Assembly: GCF_014257025.1 (NCBI RefSeq)
Contig: NZ_JACMSF010000018.1
Coordinates: 62,001-126,000 of the forward strand
Length of the DNA stretch: 64,000 nucleotides
Source of the DNA: Streptomyces cupreus
GTDB lineage: Bacteria; Actinomycetota; Actinomycetes; Streptomycetales; Streptomycetaceae
Direction: 5' to 3'
Both the position numbers and the translations under genes were made by a program. This document shows positions 50,403 through 58,005 of this stretch, in pieces (position 1 is the first letter of the stretch; every line of letters begins with the position of its first letter). A model generated the notes under the pieces. That model did no database searches. It saw only the letters and a program-made list of their open reading frames with translations, and was not told where the DNA came from.

Positions 50403-50534
50403 GGATCGGCTCCGCTAGCACGCAAAGAAAAGGGAGATGTGGTCCGGCGCAACCCGGTCGGCACCGGAAGATCGGCCCGGTTCGGCCCGGTCGGCGAGTC
50501 AGGGGGGTGGCCGCGGGGCGTCCGAGGGGCTGCG

Positions 50535-50734
50535 TTGGCGATTTAGAGGGAATCATGAACGGTGGCGCCACCACAGCGCTTTTACCCAACTTCGTGGGGT
50601 TTCCATCCCTCAGGGGGCTCCCCAGCGCAACTGTTCAACCTCAGCGTGCGCCGTGTCGGCTGGGTCGCACGCCGAGGCGAACGACCGTGCCGTGGACACT
50701 GAAGCGGGGCCCGCCCCCGTGGGCGGGCCCCGCT
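50535..50734 (+). ncRNA. Possible small RNA or leader-peptide transcript in the 50403-50776 gap
   Basis: The 373-bp gap between DUF2617 and the small Gly/Cys-rich gene has no standard gene. On the plus strand it holds the palindrome GGTGGCGCCACC at 50561-50572, several short GC hairpins (CCCAACTTCGTGGGG; GGGGCTCCCC) and ends at a strong terminator. A 46-codon ORF (GTG 50562 to TGA 50702) reads MAPPQRFYPTSWGFHPSGGS and stops exactly where the terminator stem begins; AGAGGGA precedes it. Codon bias is weak, so a structured RNA is as likely as a peptide. Confidence 0.3.
50703..50734. terminator. Strong terminator hairpin
   Basis: AGCGGGGCCCGCCC pairs perfectly with GGGCGGGCCCCGCT around CCGT. 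It is 43 bp past the stop of the small gene at 50777 (minus) and directly at the end of the putative plus-strand transcript, so it may work both ways. Confidence 0.85.
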
Positions 50735-50776
50735 GTCCGGATGCGGTTCCCCCTGCCGGAGCTCAGCTGCCCCGTG

Positions 50777-51034
50777 TCAGCTGCCTCCCCCGCATCCGCC
50801 ACCGCCGCCGCAGGACGACGACGATCCGCCTCCGCAGGAGTGTCCCGAGGAGCCGCACGACGAGCCGCCGCTGTCTCCTCCGCCGGCCCACCAGCTGCTG
50901 CTGTCGTTGCTGTCGCGGCGGCCGTACGAGCGCCGGTTCCGCTGCGTCTCCTGCCGGCGGCCGGCCCCCACGAGCGCCAGCGTGACCAGACCCGCGAACA
51001 GAACCACCAGGATGATGCCGAGAGCCATGGGCAT
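50777..51034 (-). CDS. Small membrane protein with Gly/Ser/Cys-rich tail
   Basis: 85 aa from ATG 51034 with GGAGG at 8 bp. A single N-terminal TM helix (ALGIILVVLFAGLVTLALVG) is followed by a basic, polar stretch (RRQETQRNRRSYGRRDSNDS), then a tail with WWAGGG and five cysteines spaced by Gly/Ser (GSSCGSSGHSCGGG; SSCGGGGGCGGGS). The tail resembles flexible Cys-Gly metal-binding or TIGR04222-like ends; no family named. It is followed by a strong terminator and convergent to nothing. Confidence 0.75.
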   Translation of the reverse strand: MPMALGIILVVLFAGLVTLALVGAGRRQETQRNRRSYGRRDSNDSSSWWAGGGDSGGSSCGSSGHSCGGGSSSSCGGGGGCGGGS

Positions 51035-51182
51035 GACGTCACCCTCCTTCCGTTTCTCCGCAGCTCCCCCGAAGCGGCCCCCCGTGGGCGCCTCGCTCGC
51101 TGCGTGACCGGGAAATGCCCTCCCCGCTCACACCCGAAAGCAGAGTTGAGGAACTCCAGAGCTTCGGCGCAGGATGGCCGGC

Positions 51183-52364
51183 ATGACCTCAAGCGCGCGT
51201 CCCCTTCTCAATCGCAGCCTCGCCGAGTTCGGAACGACGATCTTCGCCGAGATGTCGGCGCTGGCCCTGCGGACCGGATCCATCAATCTGGGCCAGGGTT
51301 TCCCCGACACGGACGGCCCCGAGGAGGTCCGGGAGGCGGCGGTGCGCGCGCTGCGCGACGGACGCGGCAACCAGTACCCGCCGGGCCCGGGCGTGCCCGA
51401 GCTGCGCACCGCGGTGGCCGCGCACCAGCAGCGGCTCTACGGGCTGACCTACGATCCGGACACCGAGGTTCTGGTGACCGCGGGCGCGACGGAGGCCATC
51501 GCCGCCTCGCTGCTGGCACTGCTGGAGCCGGGCGACGAGGTGGTGGCGCTGGAGCCGTACTACGACTCCTACGCGGCCTGTATCGCGATGGCCGGCGCCC
51601 GCCGGGTCCCCGTCACCCTGCGCCCGGCAGAGGGGCGCTTCCGGCTGGACCTGGACGAGCTGCGCGCCGCGGTCACCGACCGCACCCGGCTGCTGCTGAT
51701 CAACACCCCGCACAACCCGACCGGCACCGTCCTCACCCGCGAGGAGCTGGCCGCGGTGGCGGAGCTCGCCGTGGAGCGGGATCTGCTGGTCGTCACGGAC
51801 GAGGTGTACGAGCATCTGGTCTTCGACGGCGCCGAGCATCTGCCGCTGGCGACCTTCCCCGGGATGCGGGAGCGGACGGTCACGATCGGCTCCGCGGGCA
51901 AGACGTACTCGTTCACCGGCTGGAAGGTCGGCTGGGTGACCGCCGCGCCCGGCCTGGTGACGGCCGTACGCTCGGCGAAGCAGTTCCTGACGTACGTCGC
52001 CTCCGGGCCGTTCCAGTACGCCGTCGCCGAGGCGCTCGCGCTGCCCGGCTCCTACTTCGCCGACTTCCGCGCGGACATGCAGGCCAAGCGGGATCTGCTG
52101 GCGTCGGGCCTGAGGGACGCGGGCTTCGAGGTGTTCACCTCGGCGGGCACCTACTTCATCACCACCGACATCCGCCCCCTCGGCGAGTCGGACGGCTTCG
52201 CCTTCTGCCGTGCCCTGCCCGAGCGCGCCGGGGTCGTCGCCATCCCCAACGCCGTGTTCTACGACCACCGGGACGCGGGCGCGCCCTTCGTCCGGTTCGC
52301 GTTCTGCAAGCGGACCGAGGTGCTGGAGGAGGCCGTACAGCGCCTGAAGACCCTCGCGGGCTGA
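51183..52364 (+). CDS. Class I/II pyridoxal-phosphate aminotransferase (DapC / kynurenine-aminotransferase-like)
   Basis: 393 aa from ATG 51183 (MTSSARPLLNRSLAEFGTTI). Motifs: INLGQGFPDTDGPEEV, YPPGPGVPELRTAVAAHQQR, VTAGATEAIAASLLALLEPG, LINTPHNPTGTVLTREELAA, VVTDEVYEHLVFDG, IGSAGKTYSFTGWKVGW with the PLP lysine, and a final VRFAFCKRTEVLEEAV with the substrate Arg. The family includes N-succinyldiaminopimelate, methionine and kynurenine aminotransferases, which cannot be separated by eye. Confidence 0.92.
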   Translation: MTSSARPLLNRSLAEFGTTIFAEMSALALRTGSINLGQGFPDTDGPEEVREAAVRALRDGRGNQYPPGPGVPELRTAVAAHQQRLYGLTYDPDTEVLVTAGATEAIAASLLALLEPGDEVVALEPYYDSYAACIAMAGARRVPVTLRPAEGRFRLDLDELRAAVTDRTRLLLINTPHNPTGTVLTREELAAVAELAVERDLLVVTDEVYEHLVFDGAEHLPLATFPGMRERTVTIGSAGKTYSFTGWKVGWVTAAPGLVTAVRSAKQFLTYVASGPFQYAVAEALALPGSYFADFRADMQAKRDLLASGLRDAGFEVFTSAGTYFITTDIRPLGESDGFAFCRALPERAGVVAIPNAVFYDHRDAGAPFVRFAFCKRTEVLEEAVQRLKTLAG

Positions 52365-52452
52365 TCCACCCGGCCCATCCGGCAAGAGCCCGCCCCTGGC
52401 ACGCGACCGTGGTGGTCGGTGCCCTGGCCGGGCTCTCGTGGGTAAGACCTGA

Positions 52453-52983
52453 TTACTCCTCGTCGCCCTCGGGCTTCTCGGCGTCGTTGATCTCCTGTTC
52501 CAGGCCGAGCTGCTCCACGAGCCACTTGTCGAACTCGATGGCGGCCCGCACCCAGCTGACCGTGGAGGAGACGAAGTGCTCCAGGCTGACTCCGGTGCCG
52601 ATCAGCATCTGCGCCTCACCGATCAGGCGGACGGTGCCGTCGTCGTGGGTGTGGGTGTAGAGCTTGGGCCACAGGGTCCGCCGGTTCCAGTCGTCGATGG
52701 ACTCCAGCAGCTGGGGCTTCTCGTCGATCTTGTGGGGCCGGTCGTAGAACGTCCGCACCGAGAAGACCTGCTGGTCACCCTCACCACGGAACATGAAGTA
52801 CGTACGGAACTGCTCCCACGGCGCCGCGAGGTCACCCTCGTCGTCGACGACGTACTTGAGCTCCATCTGGTCGAGGAGCTGCTTCACGAGGTCCTGATCC
52901 GGGACGACGGGGCCCGCCGGTCCTTGGGGCTGCGGCTCGGGCTGGCCCCCGAAGTTCGGAATCGAGGACGGGTCGATGCTCAC
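52453..52983 (-). CDS. YbjN domain-containing protein
   Basis: 176 aa from GTG 52983 (MSIDPSSIPNFGGQPEPQPQ), with GAAGGG upstream; upstream in-frame ATGs lack support. A Pro-rich N-terminus is followed by the YbjN core: LLDQMELKYVVDDEGDLAAP, YFMFRGEGDQQVFSVRTFYD, LLESIDDWNRRTLWPKLYTH and LIGEAQMLIGTGVSLEHFVS. A chaperone-like fold also found in T3SS chaperones, function unknown in Streptomyces. It lies 102 bp beyond the clpB stop. Confidence 0.9.
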   Translation of the reverse strand: MSIDPSSIPNFGGQPEPQPQGPAGPVVPDQDLVKQLLDQMELKYVVDDEGDLAAPWEQFRTYFMFRGEGDQQVFSVRTFYDRPHKIDEKPQLLESIDDWNRRTLWPKLYTHTHDDGTVRLIGEAQMLIGTGVSLEHFVSSTVSWVRAAIEFDKWLVEQLGLEQEINDAEKPEGDEE

Positions 52984-53085
52984 CGTGAATTTCCCTTCGT
53001 ACGGATCCCGCCATCCTCCCCCATGCGGGGAGGGGGGTGGCAAGCCCCGCCCCGCATGGTTCACCTGCGGTTGGCGGATTTCCGC

Positions 53086-55683
53086 TCAGAGCGATTTTCC
53101 GGTGGACGGTCCTACGATCAGACCGTTCCCGAAGGCATCCACCCGGACCGTGTCCCCCTCCTTGACCTCGCCGGAGAGGATCTCCTTGGCGAGCCGGTCG
53201 CCGATGGCCGTCTGGACAAGGCGGCGCAGCGGGCGGGCACCGTAGGCCGGGTCGTTGCCCTCGTCGGCGAGCCAGGCCAGGGCCTCGTCGGTGATCTCCA
53301 GGGTGAGCCGGCGTTCCGCGAGCCGCTTGGCGAGGCGGTCGATCTGGAGCCGGGCGATCCGGCCCAGCTCGTCCTTGGTGAGGGCGGAGAAGACGACCAG
53401 GTCGTCGAGACGGTTGAGGAACTCCGGCTTGAAGGCCGTCCGGACCACCTCCAGGACCTGCTCCTTCTTCTCGCGCTCACTGGTGAGCGGATCCACCAGG
53501 AACTGGCTGCCCAGGTTCGACGTCAGCACCATGATCGTGTTGCGGAAGTCGACCGTACGGCCCTGGCCGTCGGTCAGCCTGCCGTCGTCCAGCACCTGGA
53601 GCAGGATGTCGAAGACCTCGGGGTGCGCCTTCTCCACCTCGTCCAGCAGCACCACGGAGTACGGCCGCCTGCGCACCGCCTCGGTCAGCTGGCCGCCCTC
53701 CTCGTAGCCGACGTAGCCGGGAGGCGCGCCCACCAGCCGGGCCACGCTGTGCTTCTCGCTGTACTCCGACATGTCGATGCGGACCATCGCCCGCTCGTCG
53801 TCGAAGAGGAAGTCCGCGAGGGCCTTCGCGAGCTCGGTCTTGCCCACACCGGTCGGGCCGAGGAAGAGGAAGGAGCCGGTGGGCCGGTCCGGGTCGGCGA
53901 TGCCCGCGCGGGTGCGCCGTACGGCGTCGGACACCGCCTGGACCGCCTCCGTCTGGCCGATGAGGCGGCGGCCCAACTCCTCCTCCATGCGCAGGAGTTT
54001 CTGTGTCTCGCCCTCCATCAGGCGCCCGGCCGGGATGCCGGTCCAGGCGGCCACGGTGTCGGCGATGTCGTCGGGGCCGACCTCCTCCTTGACCATGGTG
54101 TCCTTGGCGGCCTCTTCCTCGGCCTCGGAGGCGGCCTCCAAGTCCCGTTCCAGGGTGGGGATCTCGCCGTAGAGGAGCTTGGAGGCGGTGTCGAAGTCGC
54201 CGTCGCGCTGGGCCCGTTCGGCCTGGCCGCGCAGTTCGTCGAGCTTCTCCTTCAGCTCACCGACCCGGTTGAGGGACTGCTTCTCCTTCTCCCAGCGGGC
54301 GGTCAGGCCCCGCAACTCCTCCTCCTTGTCGGCGAGGTCACGGCGCAGCTTCTCCAGGCGCTCGCGGGAGGCAGCGTCGGTCTCCTTGCTCAGCGCCAGC
54401 TCCTCCATCTTCAACCGGTCGACGGCACGCTGGAGTTCGTCGATCTCGACGGGGGACGAGTCGATCTCCATCCGGAGGCGGGAGGCGGCCTCGTCGACCA
54501 GGTCGATGGCCTTGTCCGGGAGGAAGCGGGAGGTGATGTAGCGGTCGGAGAGGGTGGCGGCGGCGACCAGGGCGCTGTCGGCGATCTGCACCTTGTGGTG
54601 GGCCTCGTAGCGGCCCTTCAGTCCGCGCAGGATCGCGATCGTGTCCTCGACCGTCGGCTCGGCCACCAGCACCTGCTGGAAGCGCCGCTCCAGGGCGGGG
54701 TCCTTCTCGATCCGCTCGCGGTACTCGTCGAGGGTGGTGGCGCCGACCATGCGCAGCTCACCGCGCGCGAGCATCGGCTTGAGCATGTTCCCGGCGTCCA
54801 TGGCCGAATCGCCGCCGGCCCCGGCGCCCACGACGGTGTGCAGCTCGTCGATGAAGGTGATGATCTGCCCGTCGGAGTCCTTGATCTCCGCGAGCACGGT
54901 CTTCAGCCGCTCCTCGAACTCACCCCGGTACTTGGCCCCCGCGACCATCGCGCCCAGGTCCAGCGCCACCAGCCGCTTGTCCTTCAGCGACTCGGGCACG
55001 TCCCCCTTCACGATCCGCTGGGCGAGCCCCTCCACGACGGCGGTCTTGCCGACGCCGGGCTCACCGATGAGGACGGGGTTGTTCTTGGTACGGCGGGACA
55101 GCACCTGGACGACCCGGCGGATCTCCTGGTCCCGGCCGATGACCGGGTCGAGCTTGCCCTCGCGCGCGGCGGCGGTGAAGTCGGTGCCGAACTTCTCCAG
55201 GGCCTTGTACTGGCCCTCCGGATCGGCTGTGGTCACCCGGCGTCCTCCCCTTGCCTTCCGGAACGCCTCCAGCAGCTTCTTCGCGGTGGCGCCCTGCTGG
55301 GAGAGTACGTCGGCGGCCGGGCCGCCCTTCGCCGCGATCCCGATGAGCAGATGCTCGGTGGAGAGGTACTCGTCCCCGAGCTCCTGGGCCTTCGTCTGCG
55401 CCTCGGCGATCGCCGCGAGCAGCTCCCGGTTCGGCTGCGGCGGCGCCACGGTCGATCCGGTCACGCTGGGCAGCCCCGCGAGCACCTTCTCGGCCCCGGC
55501 ACGGACGGCCGCCTGATCGGCCTCCACGGCGGCCAGCAGGTCGGTGATGTTCTCGTTCTCCCGCCCCTGAAGCAGAGCCAGGAGCAGGTGGGCCGGCGTG
55601 AGGTCCGGGTGCCCCTCGGTGACGGCCCGGTTGCTGGCCGCGTTGATGGCGTCCCGGCTCCTGTTGGTCAGCTCTGCGTCCAC
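53086..55683 (-). CDS. clpB: ATP-dependent chaperone ClpB
   Basis: Protein disaggregase working with DnaK/DnaJ. 865 aa, normal length. Order: N domain (about 1-145, AINAASNRAVTEGHPDLTPA); AAA1 with Walker A GEPGVGKTAVVEG and Walker B IIFIDE-like ITFIDELHTVVG; the coiled M domain (about 400-520, LRRDLADKEEELRGL, FDTASKLLYGEIPTLERDLE); AAA2 with GPTGVGKTELAKAL, IRIDMSEY and VLLDEVEKAHPEVFD; and sensor-2 GARPLRRLVQ. A HAIR-like HspR operator lies upstream, so it should be heat-inducible via HspR. Confidence 0.98.
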   Translation of the reverse strand: MDAELTNRSRDAINAASNRAVTEGHPDLTPAHLLLALLQGRENENITDLLAAVEADQAAVRAGAEKVLAGLPSVTGSTVAPPQPNRELLAAIAEAQTKAQELGDEYLSTEHLLIGIAAKGGPAADVLSQQGATAKKLLEAFRKARGGRRVTTADPEGQYKALEKFGTDFTAAAREGKLDPVIGRDQEIRRVVQVLSRRTKNNPVLIGEPGVGKTAVVEGLAQRIVKGDVPESLKDKRLVALDLGAMVAGAKYRGEFEERLKTVLAEIKDSDGQIITFIDELHTVVGAGAGGDSAMDAGNMLKPMLARGELRMVGATTLDEYRERIEKDPALERRFQQVLVAEPTVEDTIAILRGLKGRYEAHHKVQIADSALVAAATLSDRYITSRFLPDKAIDLVDEAASRLRMEIDSSPVEIDELQRAVDRLKMEELALSKETDAASRERLEKLRRDLADKEEELRGLTARWEKEKQSLNRVGELKEKLDELRGQAERAQRDGDFDTASKLLYGEIPTLERDLEAASEAEEEAAKDTMVKEEVGPDDIADTVAAWTGIPAGRLMEGETQKLLRMEEELGRRLIGQTEAVQAVSDAVRRTRAGIADPDRPTGSFLFLGPTGVGKTELAKALADFLFDDERAMVRIDMSEYSEKHSVARLVGAPPGYVGYEEGGQLTEAVRRRPYSVVLLDEVEKAHPEVFDILLQVLDDGRLTDGQGRTVDFRNTIMVLTSNLGSQFLVDPLTSEREKKEQVLEVVRTAFKPEFLNRLDDLVVFSALTKDELGRIARLQIDRLAKRLAERRLTLEITDEALAWLADEGNDPAYGARPLRRLVQTAIGDRLAKEILSGEVKEGDTVRVDAFGNGLIVGPSTGKSL

Positions 55684-55754
55684 GTATCCCTTCTCCTCCT
55701 GTCGGCAGCGGGCGAGCAGCCCTCATCCACGCTGACTCAAGCAACGTACACAAA

Positions 55755-55775
55755 GTTGAGTCTATTCCACTCAAG
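55755..55775. promoter_or_regulatory. HAIR element (HspR operator) in front of clpB
   Basis: GTTGAGT-CTATTCC-ACTCAAG matches the HAIR consensus CTTGAGT-N7-ACTCAAG except for the first base. It lies 72 bp upstream of the clpB start. A further half-site ACTCAAG is at 55735-55741. The cognate repressor HspR is encoded at 63073-63522. Confidence 0.9.
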
Positions 55776-55813
55776 TATGTGCGGGGAGGCTCCGGCGGTT
55801 AAGTTCCGGCACC

Positions 55814-56224
55814 ATGAGCTACTCCGTGGACCCGAGCGACCCCGACGCCTCGTATCTCAGCTTCTGGCGGGAACGGCACCTGTGCACTCTGACCACCCCG
55901 CGCCCGGACGGCAGCCCGCATGTGGTGCCGGTCGGGGTGACCTACGACCCCGAGGCGGGGCTGGCCCGGGTGATCGCGAACAAGGCGAGCACCAAAGTCT
56001 CGAATGTGCTGGCCGCCGGGCCCGAGGGGGCGCGTGTCGCCGTGTGCCAGGTGGACGGGCGGCGCTGGGCGACGCTGGAGGGGCGGGCGTATGTGCGCAC
56101 CGAGCGGGAGCGGATCGCGGAGGCCGAGCGGCGGTATGCCGAGCGCTATGAGCGGACCCCGTCACCGAATCCGGCACGCGTGGTGATCGAGATCGAACTG
56201 GAGCGGGCCATGGGGCGCGGCTGA
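55814..56224 (+). CDS. PPOX-class F420-dependent oxidoreductase-like protein
   Basis: 136 aa (MSYSVDPSDPDASYLSFWRE). The flavin-reductase-like split barrel is shown by RHLCTLTTPRPDGSPHVVPV, GVTYDPEAGLARVIANKAST, KVSNVLAAGPEGARVAVCQV, RRWATLEGRAYVRTERERIA and a final RVVIEIELERA. The family includes F420H2-dependent enzymes of the PPOX-like group; the cofactor is inferred from the actinobacterial context. No operon partner: the next gene on the left is clpB, divergent. Confidence 0.88.
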   Translation: MSYSVDPSDPDASYLSFWRERHLCTLTTPRPDGSPHVVPVGVTYDPEAGLARVIANKASTKVSNVLAAGPEGARVAVCQVDGRRWATLEGRAYVRTERERIAEAERRYAERYERTPSPNPARVVIEIELERAMGRG

Positions 56225-56292
56225 ACCCGTGCGACTGATGGTTTTCGGCCAGCACCGGATCAGGCGGATAACCGGAAATGTGCCGTAAAACT

Positions 56293-56333
56293 GCAGCGGC
56301 GTCACCGTGTTCAGGTCACGGTGACGCCGCTGC
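56293..56333. terminator. Bidirectional terminator with 17-bp perfect stem
   Basis: GCAGCGGCGTCACCGTG pairs perfectly with CACGGTGACGCCGCTGC around TTCAGGT. It lies between the convergent F420-type gene (stop 56224) and the Rieske-like gene (stop 56377). Confidence 0.9.
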
Positions 56334-56376
56334 GGGGGGAAGCACCTGAGCGATCTGTTACGACGGGGGAATCGCG

Positions 56377-56715
56377 TCAGGCACTGCGGGGGGTGGCTGA
56401 GATGGTCCGGGGTACCGGGACCTCTGGGTCCACCAGCTGCTGATGGTCCCGCTGGTCCAGGTTCACAAAGATCATTCCGTATCGGATGGCACAGCGCACC
56501 GGCTGTGGCGCCCCTCGGGGCCGCCGCAGGCACCGGTAGGCCCGCAGGTCCTCGTCCTCGTCCCGGGTGACGACGACCGGCTCTCCGAAGACAGTCACCA
56601 TGAGCGAGTCACCAGGGTGGGGGATGGCGGTGACCAGATCGATGAAGTGCCAGCCGGAGCGGTAGGCGGTGGCCATTTCGCGACGGAACGAGCGGTCGTC
56701 GGGTGGGGTCGTCAC
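56377..56715 (-). CDS. Rieske-fold-like protein with both histidine ligands replaced
   Basis: 112 aa from GTG 56715, with GGAG 5 bp before it inside the end of the peptide gene. The pattern AIPHPGDSLMVTVFGEPVVV, TRDEDEDLRAYRCLRRPRGA, then VRCAIRYGMIFVNLDQ resembles the Rieske domain of aromatic-ring oxygenases (GEPVVV-RD-LRAF-CxH-RGA...CxxH-G-FVNLD). Both ligand Cys remain but the His of CxH and of CxxH are Arg (CLR, CAIR), and the spacing between them is short. No [2Fe-2S] cluster of normal type could form. Cotranscribed with the small secreted peptide gene. Function unknown. Confidence 0.7.
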   Translation of the reverse strand: MTTPPDDRSFRREMATAYRSGWHFIDLVTAIPHPGDSLMVTVFGEPVVVTRDEDEDLRAYRCLRRPRGAPQPVRCAIRYGMIFVNLDQRDHQQLVDPEVPVPRTISATPRSA

Positions 56716-56716
56716 G

Positions 56717-56890
56717 TCAACTCCACGCGCTGTCATCCGTGTGGACAGGAGTATCGCCCCCAGCCGCGGTAGCGGCCGGACTCGACCAGGCACTGTCGCC
56801 GTTCACACCCGAGAGGCCACTCAGCGATCCGAAGGCCACAACGGCGGAGAAGGCGGCGACAAGCACCGAGCGAAGCATTCTCTTACGCAT
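56717..56890 (-). CDS. Small secreted peptide with duplicated DSAWS motif
   Basis: 57 aa from ATG 56890 (a second ATG 6 codons upstream, 56908, is possible). A basic start (MRKRMLR) and a hydrophobic stretch (SVLVAAFSAVVAFGSLSGLS) form a signal peptide or anchor. The remainder (GVNGDSAWSSPAATAAGGDT, PVHTDDSAWS) holds DSAWS twice, once at the very C-terminus. One base separates its TGA from the GTG of the Rieske-like gene, whose ribosome site lies in its last codons. It is divergent from the LuxR pair. This looks like a precursor of an exported signal peptide, by inference. Confidence 0.75.
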   Translation of the reverse strand: MRKRMLRSVLVAAFSAVVAFGSLSGLSGVNGDSAWSSPAATAAGGDTPVHTDDSAWS

Positions 56891-56983
56891 AGTCGGCTTC
56901 GTCCTCACTTGAAGGTCCCCTCTTCCCCCGTCGAGTAAGACGATGGCTCATTCGGGCACGTCATGGCCACACGATCGGTGCAT

Positions 56984-57000
56984 CATGTTCCTGCATGTTC
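56984..57000. repeat. Direct repeat CATGTTC-N3-CATGTTC upstream of the LuxR genes
   Basis: Two identical 7-mers 10 bp apart (one helical turn), 28 bp before the ATG at 57028, in the region shared with the divergent peptide operon. It is a candidate binding site of one of the LuxR-type regulators. Confidence 0.45.
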
Positions 57001-57027
57001 AGGACCCTGGGGGGTGGAGATTTAGCA

Positions 57028-58005
57028 ATGAATCGGACTAAAGCGACGCATCCCCACGCTGTGACGGAGTTGTGCGAGGAAGGCGGTCGTCTTTACGCGA
57101 ACGCACTGCGCACGGGACGTATCGCCCGTTCAGACGTGGAATCCGCCCCTTGTCTGATGGAGTTCGCCCTGCTCCACCCCGATCCCGACGACGCGAGCTG
57201 GCTGCGCCCGGTGCCGCCCGCGGTCGCCCTCGCCCAGCGGCTCAATCCCATAGAACGGGAGATCACCGAGCACCGACGGCTCTCCATCGAGCTGGCCAAC
57301 GCTTTCGAGCCGTTCATGGCCCTCACCGCCCAGGGCGAGGCCTCCACGCATTCGATCACCGTATTGGAGGGCCTGGACCGCATCAACGGGGCGCTCGACC
57401 TGGCCATCGCCCAGTGCCGGAACGAGATGCTCACCGTCCAGCCGAGCCACCGCCACCCCGAACGGCAGCTCGTCCAGGCGCTGGAGCGGGACAAGCTGCT
57501 GATCGAGCGCGGAGTGCGGATCCGCACCCTCTACCAGCACACCGCCCGCTACAGCCCCGAACGGCTCGCCTGGGTGGACCACTTCTCCGACGGCAAGGCC
57601 GAATACCGCACCATCGACGAACTGGTGGAGCGCCTCATCATCTGCGACGAGGCGGTCGCCTTCATCCCCATCCGGGACGACCGCCAGGTCGCCCTCGAAC
57701 TGCGCCACCCCGGCCTGGTCGGCTATCTCATCAAGGTGTTCGAGTTCATGTGGAACCGGGCCGTCCCGCTGAGCGCCGGCGCGCCCTACGAGACCGACCC
57801 GGACGGCATCACCGACATCCAGCACTCCATCGCCAAACTGCTCGTGGAGGGCCATGTCGACGAGGCCATCGCGCGCCGCCTCGGCATGAACGTACGCACC
57901 TGCCGGGCCCACATAGCCAAGCTGGCCAACGCCCTCGGCAGCGGCAGCCGGGCCCAACTGGGCTACCTCATCGCGCAGTCCGGGATCCTGGACCGCGAGC
58001 AGTGA
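57028..58005 (+). CDS. LuxR-family regulator with PLD/TrmB-like sensor domain (copy 1)
   Basis: 325 aa from ATG 57028 with GGAG at 8 bp. The N-terminal part (VTELCEEGGRLYANALRTGR; PCLMEFALLHPDPDDASWLR) has a helical domain. The middle is a PLD/TrmB-sensor-like domain (INGALDLAIAQCRNEMLTVQ; LLIERGVRIRTLYQHTARYS; DELVERLIICDEAVAFIPIR). The C-terminal LuxR HTH is GITDIQHSIAKLLVEGHVDE, AIARRLGMNVRTCRAHIAKL. It has no receiver domain. The next gene overlaps by 4 bp (GTGA). Paralogous to the two following genes. Confidence 0.88.
   Translation: MNRTKATHPHAVTELCEEGGRLYANALRTGRIARSDVESAPCLMEFALLHPDPDDASWLRPVPPAVALAQRLNPIEREITEHRRLSIELANAFEPFMALTAQGEASTHSITVLEGLDRINGALDLAIAQCRNEMLTVQPSHRHPERQLVQALERDKLLIERGVRIRTLYQHTARYSPERLAWVDHFSDGKAEYRTIDELVERLIICDEAVAFIPIRDDRQVALELRHPGLVGYLIKVFEFMWNRAVPLSAGAPYETDPDGITDIQHSIAKLLVEGHVDEAIARRLGMNVRTCRAHIAKLANALGSGSRAQLGYLIAQSGILDREQ

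Noticed and set aside
52576..56151. 1191-aa plus-strand ORF antisense to clpB
   Set aside because: Antisense of a certain clpB; composition (Leu/Val/Gly/Arg runs) and lack of any motif mark it as a codon-bias artefact.
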